DNA of 64,000 bases, from assembly GCA_045603545.1 (NCBI GenBank), contig JAZUMG010000018.1:1-64000 (forward strand), read 5' to 3'. The position numbers and the translations under genes were made by a program. The notes under the pieces are model-generated. The model made no database searches and was not told where the DNA came from. It worked only from the letters and a program-made list of their open reading frames with translations. Shown one piece after another: positions 41,880 to 50,881 of this stretch (within the stretch, counting starts at the first letter, position 1; every line of letters begins with the position of its first letter). Source of the stretch: CAAGNP01 sp045603545 (lineage in GTDB: Bacteria > Bacteroidota > Bacteroidia > Bacteroidales > UBA932).

Positions 41880-43691
41880 ATGCTGAAAGTACTCCCGTCA
41901 CATATATCCAATCTCATAGCAGCAGGAGAGGTGGTCCAGAGACCTGCCTCTGTAGTAAAGGAGCTGATGGAGAACAGCGTGGATGCCGGTGCCGAGAACA
42001 TCACAGTGGTCATCAGCGACTCAGGCCGTACCCTCATACAGGTGATAGATGATGGCTGCGGTATGTCTGAAGAGGATGCAAGGCTTTGCTTCACCCGTCA
42101 CGCCACATCCAAAATTGCCTCTGCAGAGGATTTGCAATCTATCCTCACCTATGGATTCAGGGGGGAAGCACTTCCATCCATCGCCGCCGTCTCTGAGGTC
42201 TCCCTGAAAACCAGAAAAAGGGGAGAAGAGGTGGGAACAGAGGTTGTCTATGCAGAATCGGGACTTGTATCCCAGGAGGCGACATCCTGCCCTGAAGGGA
42301 CCAATATATCGGTCAGGAACATTTTCTACAATGTCCCGGCCAGAAGGAAATTCCTCAAAACAGATGCTGCGGAGCTGAGACAGATTGTGGCAGAATTCTG
42401 CCGCGTGGCACTTTGCCATTATGAGGTATCAATGAGACTTGTCCACAACAGGAAAGACATTTTCAACCTCAAAGGGGCGAAGAGCGTCAAACAGAGAATC
42501 CTTGAGATTTCCGGCAAGGAGCTTGCCAAGGAACTTGTCGATCTCAGGACAGATACATCTGTAGTGTCAATATCAGGATTCATTGGCAAACCGGAGGGGG
42601 CCAGGAAGAATGCTGCCCACCAGTACTTTTTCGCAAACGGACGCTACTTCAAATCCCCATACCTTCATAAAGCCATTATGAAGGGTTACGAAAAGCTCGT
42701 TCCTGATGGGTACAGCCCATCCTATTTCATATTTTTCGAGACAAACCCGGAAAACATCGATGTCAACATCCACCCCGCCAAGACCGAAATAAAGTTTGAG
42801 GACGATTCAATGGTGTTCCAGATTCTCAATGCTTCAGTCAGGGAGTCCCTCGGGATGAACTCGCTCGGTCCCAGCATCGATTTTGATATGGAGGGTGCAC
42901 CCGAGATTCCGATCCCACAAAAGCCCAACATCTATACACCTCCACCAAAGATCGACTATGACCCACTCTTCAACCCGTTTGACACCATTCCGATGAAGGG
43001 TTCTACCCCCATCAACACAAATGACCAACCGATGTACGGTGGGACAATTCACAGTTATACCCCTAAACCGGAACCTGAAGTGGAGGGATACGGAGAGGTC
43101 TTTGAGGAGAAAATTGCCCAGACACGCAACATCCTGCAGGTGCAGGGCAAGTATCTCATTACCACGGTCAAATCCGGTCTGCTGCTGATCCACATATCCA
43201 GAGCCAAGGAGCGCATCCTCTATGAGAGATACATCAAATGTCTGGATGACTGCACCCCCCTTGCACAGGAGAGCCTCTTCCCTACCACACTCGAAATGGA
43301 TGCCATATCCTATTCCCTCCTGGAGGAATCTCAAGATCTGCTCCACAAAATAGGCTTTGACATATCATTTGTATCCCCTACTGAGATTTCGGTCAACGGT
43401 CTTCCAGGAGGATATTCCACCGATATCCCATCCATAAGGAGCAGTGTCGATGAGCTCATCATACTGCTGTCAGACTTCGGAAGGGATGCCCTGACAAGGG
43501 CAGACGGAAGGCACGAAGTGGCATTGTCCCTCGCAAAATCGGGGGCAAAAGGTGCCTCCATCCAGTTGAGCAACCTGGAGGCACAATTGTTGATAGATTC
43601 ATTATTTGCATGCACCGAGCCGGACAGAACACCCGATGGCAGAGCGTGCATGACAATTATAACCACAGATGATTTAGACAAGAAATTATAG
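41880..43691 (+). CDS. mutL: DNA mismatch repair protein MutL, endonuclease motifs degenerate
   Basis: A 603-residue mismatch-repair ATPase. The N-terminal GHKL domain is intact: VVKELMENSVDAGA, DDGCGM, RHATSKI, GFRGEALPSIA, then FFANGRYF. A variable Pro-rich linker (about 325-420) leads to the dimerisation domain. There the nuclease motif DQHAxxExxxxE reads HISRAKERILYE (from H438), the ACR motif reads AKSGA, and CPHGRP reads TPDGRA (584-589). So the metal-binding residues for nicking appear lost while the fold remains. The start at 41880 is preferred over a codon inside the upstream gene. Confidence 0.93.
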   Translation: MLKVLPSHISNLIAAGEVVQRPASVVKELMENSVDAGAENITVVISDSGRTLIQVIDDGCGMSEEDARLCFTRHATSKIASAEDLQSILTYGFRGEALPSIAAVSEVSLKTRKRGEEVGTEVVYAESGLVSQEATSCPEGTNISVRNIFYNVPARRKFLKTDAAELRQIVAEFCRVALCHYEVSMRLVHNRKDIFNLKGAKSVKQRILEISGKELAKELVDLRTDTSVVSISGFIGKPEGARKNAAHQYFFANGRYFKSPYLHKAIMKGYEKLVPDGYSPSYFIFFETNPENIDVNIHPAKTEIKFEDDSMVFQILNASVRESLGMNSLGPSIDFDMEGAPEIPIPQKPNIYTPPPKIDYDPLFNPFDTIPMKGSTPINTNDQPMYGGTIHSYTPKPEPEVEGYGEVFEEKIAQTRNILQVQGKYLITTVKSGLLLIHISRAKERILYERYIKCLDDCTPLAQESLFPTTLEMDAISYSLLEESQDLLHKIGFDISFVSPTEISVNGLPGGYSTDIPSIRSSVDELIILLSDFGRDALTRADGRHEVALSLAKSGAKGASIQLSNLEAQLLIDSLFACTEPDRTPDGRACMTIITTDDLDKKL

Positions 43692-43694
43692 AAT

Positions 43695-44378
43695 ATGTTT
43701 GGAAGCTCATTTGGTTCAAACACCCCTCCAGTGGTCAAGAACCTCATCATAATAAATGTTATAATGCTCCTGTTCACAATGTTTACAGGGGACTTCATGT
43801 ACAAGTACTTTGCACTCTACTATGTGGAGTCGGAGTGGTTCAGCCCTTACCAGATTATCACTCACATGTTTATGCACGGTGGATTCTGGCACCTCTTCTT
43901 CAATATGTACACCCTGTATATTTTCGGCAGTCTGCTTGAAAACATATGGGGCAGCAAAAAATTCTTCCTTTACTATATGGTAACAGGACTAGGTGCTGCA
44001 TTCCTCCACGAACTTGTGATGTTTTTCCAGGCTGAGAGTTATACTGCTGCCATAGCTGCGGGCAACGCCTATGCTGGGATGAAACTGAAAATGCTGATGC
44101 TCACCCCTACAGTCGGTGCATCAGGGGCAATATACGGACTTCTCCTTGCCTATGGAATGATGTTCCCAAACAATATAATGAGACTCATATTCCCACCTAT
44201 TGCCCTTAAAGCCAAGTGGTTCGTTCTGATATTCGGCCTTATCGAATTTACATCAGGCATCTCAGGCGCGATGGGCAATACCGGTGACAATGTTGCACAC
44301 TTTGCACATTTGGGAGGTATGCTGTTTGGCATCATAATAATCCTTTACTGGAAGAAAACCAACCGCCTGTACTACTAG
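43695..44378 (+). CDS. Rhomboid family intramembrane serine protease
   Basis: A 227-residue membrane protease with about six helices. Catalytic Ser143 is in GASGA and His205 in AHFAHLGG; the HMFMHGGFWHLFFNM block (57-71) is the second rhomboid signature. It starts 3 bases after mutL and is co-transcribed with the next gene. Substrates are unknown. Confidence 0.94.
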   Translation: MFGSSFGSNTPPVVKNLIIINVIMLLFTMFTGDFMYKYFALYYVESEWFSPYQIITHMFMHGGFWHLFFNMYTLYIFGSLLENIWGSKKFFLYYMVTGLGAAFLHELVMFFQAESYTAAIAAGNAYAGMKLKMLMLTPTVGASGAIYGLLLAYGMMFPNNIMRLIFPPIALKAKWFVLIFGLIEFTSGISGAMGNTGDNVAHFAHLGGMLFGIIIILYWKKTNRLYY

Positions 44379-44387
44379 GAAAACTCT

Positions 44388-45476
44388 ATGGCAAAACAGA
44401 AGAAGAGGAAAAAGATAAGTTTTATGGGCTACCTGTTCAGGATGGCTGTCGCCATTGCTGCCATAGCTCTGGTCATCTCTTATATTTCCATCTTCATCAA
44501 TCCCGCCAAACTATGGGTATCAAGCCTCTTTGGGCTCTACTACATCCCTATCGTCGCAATCAACGTCATATTGCTCTCAATGGCTGCAGTCAGATGGTCT
44601 GCATCAGCATGGCTCCCCATTATTGTCCTGCTCCCTTCATTATTCTTTCTCAGGCACTTCGTATCATTCGACAACAAACATACACCATATACTGAACAGA
44701 CCTACAAGATACTTACATACAACACAGGCCAGTTCTCCTCATCAGAAATGAATATCTCCAAGCAGGAGTGCAAAAGGCAAGTCGAATCATACATACAGAG
44801 TGAAAATCCAGATGTTGTGTGTCTCCAGGAGTTCTACTCCGATTCACCCACTCTGGTCAAAGAGTTCCTGTCAAGCCACCCATACAAACAATACCACCTG
44901 GTAAAGATCAGGGACGGCTACTATTTCGGCAACCTGATTGCCAGCAGGAGACCTATCGTCTCAAGCGGAAAGATCACATTCCAAAAGAGCACAAACCTCT
45001 CCATCTACGCAGACATCCTCTTCCACAAAGACACACTCAGGGTGTACAACAACCACCTTGAATCATTCAGTCTCTCCCCCTCTGCTCTTGTCAAACAACT
45101 AAGGAGCGGCACCCACACCATCTCTGATGAATTGAAAGAGGTACACAGCAAAATGAAAGTGTCCAACATCAAAAGGGCCAACCAGGTGGACAAGGTGCTC
45201 AAACACATAAAAGAGAGCAAATTCCAGTCAATCATATGCGGAGACTTCAATGACACACCGATGTCTTACACATACCAGCAACTCCGCAAAGTATCCAAAG
45301 ACACCTTCCTGGAGGCAGGAAAAGGGTTCAGCTCCACCTACTCATTCCTCTGGCCACTCCTGAGGATTGACTACATCCTGACACCAGAAAGGTACCAGGT
45401 GGACAGACACGTGACACCCAGAATCAAATATTCAGACCACTACCCCGTAATAACAGAAATACATAAAAACATATGA
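44388..45476 (+). CDS. Endonuclease/exonuclease/phosphatase-family membrane protein
   Basis: A 362-residue protein with three N-terminal membrane helices (about 10-100) and an exported EEP domain. Catalytic motifs: VVCLQEF, ICGDFND and SDHYPVI. The domain probably hydrolyses a phosphodiester of a lipid, sugar or nucleic acid outside the cytoplasm. It overlaps the following gene by 4 bases (ATGA). Confidence 0.88.
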   Translation: MAKQKKRKKISFMGYLFRMAVAIAAIALVISYISIFINPAKLWVSSLFGLYYIPIVAINVILLSMAAVRWSASAWLPIIVLLPSLFFLRHFVSFDNKHTPYTEQTYKILTYNTGQFSSSEMNISKQECKRQVESYIQSENPDVVCLQEFYSDSPTLVKEFLSSHPYKQYHLVKIRDGYYFGNLIASRRPIVSSGKITFQKSTNLSIYADILFHKDTLRVYNNHLESFSLSPSALVKQLRSGTHTISDELKEVHSKMKVSNIKRANQVDKVLKHIKESKFQSIICGDFNDTPMSYTYQQLRKVSKDTFLEAGKGFSSTYSFLWPLLRIDYILTPERYQVDRHVTPRIKYSDHYPVITEIHKNI

Positions 45477-46039
45477 AAGAGGCAATCAAAAAAGCTGTAG
45501 AAGTTCTCAACAATGGTGGAATAATCCTCTACCCCACAGACACCATCTGGGGAATTGGGTGCGACGCCACAAACCCTGAAGCGGTGGAAAAAATCTACAA
45601 AATCAAACAGAGGGCAGACTCCAAGAGCCTTGTGGTCCTTGCCGGAGACCTTGACATGATCGCACGATACGTGAAAGAGATACCTGAGATGGCTATCACC
45701 CTGGTTGAGATTACGGACAAGCCACTTACCATCATCTACCCCGAAGCAGTAGGACTTGCTGCAAATGTGGTAGCGGAAGACGGGACCATCGCCATCCGAG
45801 TACCTTCGGGCAACGAATTCTGCACCCAACTTCTGAGGGCCTTCCGCAAACCTGTTGTCTCAACATCAGCAAACATCTCTGGGGAGAAATCACCAGTGCA
45901 CCTGAAAGATGTATCAGAGGCTATTGCATCTGCAGCGGACTGGACTGCTCAGCCATCATGGGATGCCGGTGCCACAGGGAAAGCATCCTCAATAATAAAA
46001 CTCGGCCTCAATTCAGAGGTAAAAATCATCAGGGAATAA
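45473..46039 (+). CDS. Threonylcarbamoyl-AMP synthase (Sua5/YciO/YrdC family)
   Basis: A 188-residue cytoplasmic enzyme expected to make threonylcarbamoyl-AMP for the t6A37 modification of tRNAs. The KxR..SxN pattern is present: IKQRADSKSLVVLAG, TIAIRVP and PVVSTSANISG. The tsaE gene, acting in the same pathway, lies at 59749. It lacks the extra Sua5 C-terminal domain, so it is of the TsaC size class. Confidence 0.9.
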   Translation: MKEAIKKAVEVLNNGGIILYPTDTIWGIGCDATNPEAVEKIYKIKQRADSKSLVVLAGDLDMIARYVKEIPEMAITLVEITDKPLTIIYPEAVGLAANVVAEDGTIAIRVPSGNEFCTQLLRAFRKPVVSTSANISGEKSPVHLKDVSEAIASAADWTAQPSWDAGATGKASSIIKLGLNSEVKIIRE

Positions 46040-46791
46040 TGGAAGTATTTTACTCCAATACCATTGCCAACGGTAAAATCCGCCTATCACCAGAGGAGAC
46101 CACCCACTGTGTCAAAGTGCTTAGGCACAAGGTGGGAGACGAGGTGAAGGTCAGCGGAGGGGACGGAAACCTCTACCGTTGCACCATAAGCGATATAAGC
46201 GGCAAATGTGCAGAGCTCTCCATCATATCGATTGAAGGGGAATTCGGCAAACACCCCTATTACCTCCATATTGCGGTAGCACCCACAAAAAACATTGACC
46301 GCTACGAATGGTTCCTCGAGAAAGCCACAGAAGTGGGGATTGATTCCATAACACCCATCCTCTGCGCACACTCCGAGAGGAAGGTGGTAAAAGAGGAGCG
46401 TCAGGAGAGGGTTATCATCGCAGCTGCAAAACAATCCCTCAAAGGGGAGATACCTGAAGCAGCACCGCTGACACCTGTCAAAGAGTTCATAGACTCGGTC
46501 AGAAACTTTGACGGAGGGAAATACATTTGCTATTGCGACAACGAACTTATAAATGCCGAGGGAAATTCCATACCCCGCATCCCCATTACTGAGGCCATCA
46601 GGAGACAAACAGCCGATGGAGCAGAGCTCCGTTCAATAGTGCTGATCGGCCCCGAAGGGGACTTCTCTCTCGAAGAGATCCACCACGCAGCTGCAGCCGG
46701 CTTCACCCCGGTCAGCCTCGGAGAGTCGCGCCTGCGCACCGAGACTGCCGCCCTCACCGCCACACTGGCGCACTATATCCATTGTCTGTAG
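46039..46791 (+). CDS. rsmE: 16S rRNA m3U1498 methyltransferase
   Basis: A 250-residue SPOUT methyltransferase. The N-terminal PUA-like part has HCVKVLRHKVGDEV; the knot region has VLIGPEGDFSLEEI and SLGESRLRTETAA for SAM binding. Its ATG shares one base with the stop of the upstream gene (TAATG). It ends the mutL-rhomboid-EEP-Sua5-rsmE run and is followed by a terminator. Confidence 0.95.
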   Translation: MEVFYSNTIANGKIRLSPEETTHCVKVLRHKVGDEVKVSGGDGNLYRCTISDISGKCAELSIISIEGEFGKHPYYLHIAVAPTKNIDRYEWFLEKATEVGIDSITPILCAHSERKVVKEERQERVIIAAAKQSLKGEIPEAAPLTPVKEFIDSVRNFDGGKYICYCDNELINAEGNSIPRIPITEAIRRQTADGAELRSIVLIGPEGDFSLEEIHHAAAAGFTPVSLGESRLRTETAALTATLAHYIHCL

Positions 46792-46828
46792 AGCGACCTG
46801 CTGCATCTGCAGAGGAATATCCAACAAT

Positions 46829-46862
46829 AATACCGGCCTCTCCATATGGAAGCCGGTATTTC
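46829..46862 (+). terminator. Terminator after rsmE
   Basis: Stem AATACCGGC (46829-46837) with GCCGGTATT (46852-46860), followed by a short T-run. Confidence 0.7.
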
Positions 46863-46996
46863 TATACCGTCACACGAGAAATCGGGCAAAAACTTGCGGG
46901 TGTGTGGTGAAATAGCCCCCTTTCGGCCCGTTTTAAGGACACACATGCAAGAAATCAGGCAAAAACTTGCAGGTGTGTCGGAGCTGGCACAACTAG
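46862..46996 (+). repeat. Dispersed intergenic repeat, copy 2 (two hairpin units)
   Basis: It starts CTATACCGTCACAC, has unit A to about 46906, a spacer beginning TGAA, and unit B at 46939-46978 (ACACACATGCAAG..CTTGCAGGTGTGT), then TCGGAGCTG..CTAGCA. It shares start, both units and end with copy 3 at 53445-53598, in the same orientation. Confidence 0.88.
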
Positions 46997-47014
46997 CACA
47001 TGGCAATCAACACA

Positions 47015-47040
47015 AAAGAGAGTGATTAGTCACTCTCTTT
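47015..47040. terminator. Terminator at the end of the envelope gene block
   Basis: Perfect 11-bp stem AAAGAGAGTGA/TCACTCTCTTT with loop TTAG. It closes the minus-strand block that ends at 47069. Confidence 0.82.
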
Positions 47041-47068
47041 ATATGAATACTTCAAATAATAGTTTTCT

Positions 47069-48121
47069 TTATTGAATTTGTAATTGTTTGTAGTATGAGA
47101 CTTTCCCCTCGTGTGTCATCTTAATTCTATCAAGCCCAACAACCTCAACCTTATATTCTTTTGTGCAAGGCTCATTCGACCAGCCAGGAAAATATTTAGA
47201 AATATCAGATTGATTTCCATTTTCTATTCTGGGAGTACCAAAGTTAACTGTAAGTACATTTCCTACTACTGTGTAAGGGCCACTTGCCCCTAATGTATAG
47301 TTACCATAATGCAAGAAATGTGTAACACTATTATTCATAAACGTAAAGCTTCCGCCACCATTTTCTTGCTTCCAGATAAAGTTATACTCTAAAAAAGCCT
47401 TCAAGTCTGGCTCTGTTGGAATATCATCTTTATCTCCAATTCGATATTCAAATACCTTGGAATCGTCTCTCTTCAATTTGAGATGATCTTTAGTAATATC
47501 CAAAATATCAAAGCCAATCATGTCAAACCACATAGAATTCTCTCTAAAGTTATAGCTAAAGTCGTATTCTAAAATTGTAACATATTTTTTTGACCCTGCT
47601 GAACTTAACGGATATTCATATGCTTTCTTTTCTTTAATCTCTAAAACAGATAGGTTATCTGTTCTAACCCAAATATTTTCAAGAAGTTTTGAATTATCTA
47701 CCAATTCATTCCCTTCAAAATCTGTTTCAACTGAGCCATCTTTTGTAAGAATGAAACGCGTATAATCATCAAGTGGCAACAATCTGTCTCCTTCTAATCT
47801 AAAACTAATGGCATAGTTGGCATCAATCTCTCCATCGGAATAACTTTTAGCTCCTACACACTCTACGATGTTACCGTGCACTTTATAATAAAAAGCATAG
47901 GCAATATAATTGGAAGGGCCCTCATACTCTAACATACCTGATTTGTCAGAATTGAAGGTAACATAAAGATATTGGTACTTGCGCCCGCTTACAGGATTTA
48001 CATAAGAAGATGTACCTATCCATGTTCCTACTATATCAACCACATTTTCCTTACTGCACGATGTAAGTACTGTTATGGCAATAAGCAAAGAGGCAAAAAT
48101 ATTGGACATTCTAAATTTCAT
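47069..48121 (-). CDS. Lipocalin-like lipoprotein of unknown function
   Basis: A 350-residue lipoprotein (MKFRMSNIFASLLIAITVLTSC, Cys22). The mature part seems to hold up to three similar beta-rich modules, each starting with a W-containing strand (VGTWIGTS, ENIWVRTD, YNFIWKQE) and followed by antiparallel strands, as in lipocalin-like domains. Sequence is AT-rich compared with core genes. It is the last gene of the six-gene block. The start at 48121 gives the lipobox. No specific function can be assigned. Confidence 0.7.
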   Translation of the reverse strand: MKFRMSNIFASLLIAITVLTSCSKENVVDIVGTWIGTSSYVNPVSGRKYQYLYVTFNSDKSGMLEYEGPSNYIAYAFYYKVHGNIVECVGAKSYSDGEIDANYAISFRLEGDRLLPLDDYTRFILTKDGSVETDFEGNELVDNSKLLENIWVRTDNLSVLEIKEKKAYEYPLSSAGSKKYVTILEYDFSYNFRENSMWFDMIGFDILDITKDHLKLKRDDSKVFEYRIGDKDDIPTEPDLKAFLEYNFIWKQENGGGSFTFMNNSVTHFLHYGNYTLGASGPYTVVGNVLTVNFGTPRIENGNQSDISKYFPGWSNEPCTKEYKVEVVGLDRIKMTHEGKVSYYKQLQIQ

Positions 48122-48183
48122 ATATTCAAGATAATGCATTAACCGACACACCAACGGATTTAAACAGTAAAACATTAATATTA

Positions 48184-48450
48184 TTAAAACTCAATAACCC
48201 CCGTTCCATCACAATGATCACATATACCGGAACCGTCACAATAATCACACTCTTCCCAATCCCCCAACCATAACCCATCTCCTCCACAAGCATGACACAA
48301 GCCTGAACCTTTACAAGCCACACATGTTATATAATTCTCCTCATCCTCCTCTTCTTCGTAAAAATCGTCTCCGTTATCAGTGCCAAGTCCGGGTGAGCAA
48401 GAGAAGGTTAACAATGACGCTAAGATTAGCAATATGAATTTCTTGATCAT
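48184..48450 (-). CDS. Cysteine-rich lipoprotein with four DnaJ-type CxxCxGxG motifs
   Basis: An 88-residue lipoprotein (lipobox LLTFSC, Cys18). An acidic linker with EEEEDEE (32-38) is followed by four CxxCxGxG motifs at 43-50, 52-59, 68-75 and 77-84. They are arranged as two adjacent pairs, as in the DnaJ zinc-binding region but more compact. Nothing else of DnaJ is present. It probably binds two zinc ions or forms disulfides at the cell surface. It lies 9 bases after the VWA lipoprotein gene. Confidence 0.8.
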   Translation of the reverse strand: MIKKFILLILASLLTFSCSPGLGTDNGDDFYEEEEDEENYITCVACKGSGLCHACGGDGLWLGDWEECDYCDGSGICDHCDGTGVIEF

Positions 48451-48459
48451 AATATTCTT

Positions 48460-49626
48460 TTATTTCGATTTAAAGATCATATAAAATATTCGTTCAGCAC
48501 GCACAGAACCATCCTCTGAATAAATTGTAATTTTAACCTCATGCGGCTTTCCATCCATATAAGCTTCTATATCCGTAAATCTTATAATGTATGAATTCTG
48601 AATTGCCGATGTTACAGGCAGACTGCTTAAGGACACTCCCGTAAAAGAAGAATTACAATAAAGTATTGTACCGCCAGTATATTCAGACATCCTCCATGGT
48701 TTCTCTGTATAGTTTGTACGCTCCGTAATATTGGCAACTTCACTAAAAACCGTATGAATTGTTCCCTGTGTAGTAGACCAATTGCTTTGCTCAGCAAGGA
48801 AATTGACAGAGAAGTTGCTTTTACCTGATGGCTGGTTTGGTTCGTCTGTGAAATTTACAAAGATCCTATTCGCTCCTTGTCTGAAATTAAAACAAGCATC
48901 AGCATATCTTAAAGCAGCCATACAACATTCTACCTGAGACTCAGAAATATTATAATTGGTAGACTTAGACTTTAGAGACGATGCATCCGGACCAGAAAAG
49001 CCCATTGTTCTTGAAGTACCTTTTCCGGTCTGCAAATATGTATTTATATTCTCATATGAAGTAATATTCATCGCTCCTGTAATTCTACCATCATAACCCA
49101 CACATCCAAATTGGACATCTGATTTGGTTTTAAGAGTCTGCGCCCAAGAGATTATATCTCTTGCAATAGCATCTGCCTCCTGGTCCATACTTCCGGAGTT
49201 GTCAACTAAAAACACAATATCATTTTTCACAACCACATTCTCACCAATATCATCTATTGTATTATATACGAGAATACCTTTTGGCTGTCCATCAATTGAC
49301 AACCATATATTTTGACCCTCCTCGCCTGTCCCGATCAGCCTTATCCATTCATCAATATCACGACTGTACACACCAGTCATATCTACCCTGATTACAACAT
49401 CATTTCCAACTGTTTCCATAGTATAGTTAACATTGGGAATGACCGTTGTTGATGTCCCTATATATGGATTTTCAGTAGCCATATAATCTCCGGGAATCCC
49501 TGCATCATTTAGACCACTACTTAATCTGATTGTAGCTGCATCATCTTTAAGGCAGGATGTAAAAGCAATTAAAGAAAGTAAAATTATGAATACTTTAGCT
49601 TTACTTGTCAAATGAGAAATGATCAT
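48460..49626 (-). CDS. VWA-domain lipoprotein
   Basis: A 388-residue lipoprotein (lipobox IAFTSC, Cys25). An N-terminal beta-rich part (about 30-130) precedes a von Willebrand factor A domain with the metal-dependent adhesion motif DNSGS at residues 142-146 and a later FVNFTDEP strand. The domain should bind a divalent ion and a protein partner. A short beta-domain ends the protein. It lies 8 bases behind the OmpA gene. Confidence 0.85.
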   Translation of the reverse strand: MIISHLTSKAKVFIILLSLIAFTSCLKDDAATIRLSSGLNDAGIPGDYMATENPYIGTSTTVIPNVNYTMETVGNDVVIRVDMTGVYSRDIDEWIRLIGTGEEGQNIWLSIDGQPKGILVYNTIDDIGENVVVKNDIVFLVDNSGSMDQEADAIARDIISWAQTLKTKSDVQFGCVGYDGRITGAMNITSYENINTYLQTGKGTSRTMGFSGPDASSLKSKSTNYNISESQVECCMAALRYADACFNFRQGANRIFVNFTDEPNQPSGKSNFSVNFLAEQSNWSTTQGTIHTVFSEVANITERTNYTEKPWRMSEYTGGTILYCNSSFTGVSLSSLPVTSAIQNSYIIRFTDIEAYMDGKPHEVKITIYSEDGSVRAERIFYMIFKSK

Positions 49627-49634
49627 AATGATAT

Positions 49635-50870
49635 TTATTTAATTAATTCAAATTCAACTCTTCTATTTATTTTCCTACCTTCAGGGGTATTATTCGGCGC
49701 CAATGGAAGTCTGTCTCCATGATAGGTATATGTTATTCTATCCTCTGGAACTCCTTTCTTGATCAGATAGTTAACAACAGCCAAAGCCCTTCTTTTGGAA
49801 AGATCCATATTGAACTCCCTTGTACCGGTATTGTCTGTATGTCCTCTCACCTCTACTTCTATATCTATTCGAGATAAAACATATGCCAACTGATCAAGAT
49901 ATATCTTGGCCTCATCCTTAATTACACTTTCATTGGTGTCAAAATTAATCTCATCAATAGCACAAATCGTTTTACCCTTGACGTCCTTACCCTCTGAGAT
50001 CATATCTTGAATCTCATCCAATGTATAACATGGTTTCTCTGGTTTAACTACAGGCTGCTCCTCTACTTTTGGCTGTTCTACCACCACATACTCTACCTCT
50101 TTCACTTTATGTTTTCTCTTCTTAAAAATGCTTAATGGCACTTGAACTGTACCTTTTATCTCAAATCCAGAATGCTTGCGTGGGCCATCAGGAGCTCTTT
50201 TATCTACAGTATTCACGCTTATTGACTGACCCGATTTCTCCATCTTGCTATAGGTATCTGTTATACCATATTCATAACCTGCCTCTAGGCCTACGCTTAT
50301 CTCTCGTCCGCTCCCAAACTTGATAGGGTATCTGGCTCCTCCACCAATAGACATTGCAAAATATGCAGCAGCCATATTACCCTTTGACAAATCTAACGTA
50401 AAGAAATTCACAGGACCATTGTACGGCTCACTCTGCAGACAGAGTACTCCACCTGTTGAAAACGCCAAAATAGGTGCAATATACAGATATGGAATAATTG
50501 GAGAAGATATATTAAAATTATAAATCACCGGTAGTCGAAAGTCCAAATAACCAGACCTCAAGAAATATTCGCCGCTCCTAATTGCTGATACATTACTGAT
50601 GGACATCCTACCTCCTCTATTCAGAAAAGCCATCTCCGGCCTTATTGAAACACTCTGTGTAAAATCATATTGTGCATACAGACTAACCACTGCTGAATGA
50701 AGAGGATCCTTATCTGGATATGCACCCTTAGCTAATCCTGGAAACCTCATAGTGTTGTAATGGTAACCAAGAGAAGCCCCTATATGCACCTTATCCAAGA
50801 TACTATTTAACTGTGCAAAAGAGCCTACACTAAAGAGCAGAAAAAATACTATACTAATATACTTTTTCAT
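49635..50870 (-). CDS. OmpA-family outer-membrane protein
   Basis: About 411 residues. Signal peptide MKKYISIVFFLLFSVGSFAQ, an 8-10-strand barrel domain (to about 240), a Val/Glu/Pro-rich linker, and a C-terminal OmpA peptidoglycan-binding domain with INFDTNESVIKDEA, VRGHTDNTG, NMDLSKRRALAVVNYL and GRKINRRVE. It anchors the outer membrane to the wall. The ATG at 50870 or 50873 is preferred to one overlapping the upstream gene. Confidence 0.9.
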   Translation of the reverse strand: MKKYISIVFFLLFSVGSFAQLNSILDKVHIGASLGYHYNTMRFPGLAKGAYPDKDPLHSAVVSLYAQYDFTQSVSIRPEMAFLNRGGRMSISNVSAIRSGEYFLRSGYLDFRLPVIYNFNISSPIIPYLYIAPILAFSTGGVLCLQSEPYNGPVNFFTLDLSKGNMAAAYFAMSIGGGARYPIKFGSGREISVGLEAGYEYGITDTYSKMEKSGQSISVNTVDKRAPDGPRKHSGFEIKGTVQVPLSIFKKRKHKVKEVEYVVVEQPKVEEQPVVKPEKPCYTLDEIQDMISEGKDVKGKTICAIDEINFDTNESVIKDEAKIYLDQLAYVLSRIDIEVEVRGHTDNTGTREFNMDLSKRRALAVVNYLIKKGVPEDRITYTYHGDRLPLAPNNTPEGRKINRRVEFELIK

Positions 50871-50881
50871 CATATCATATT

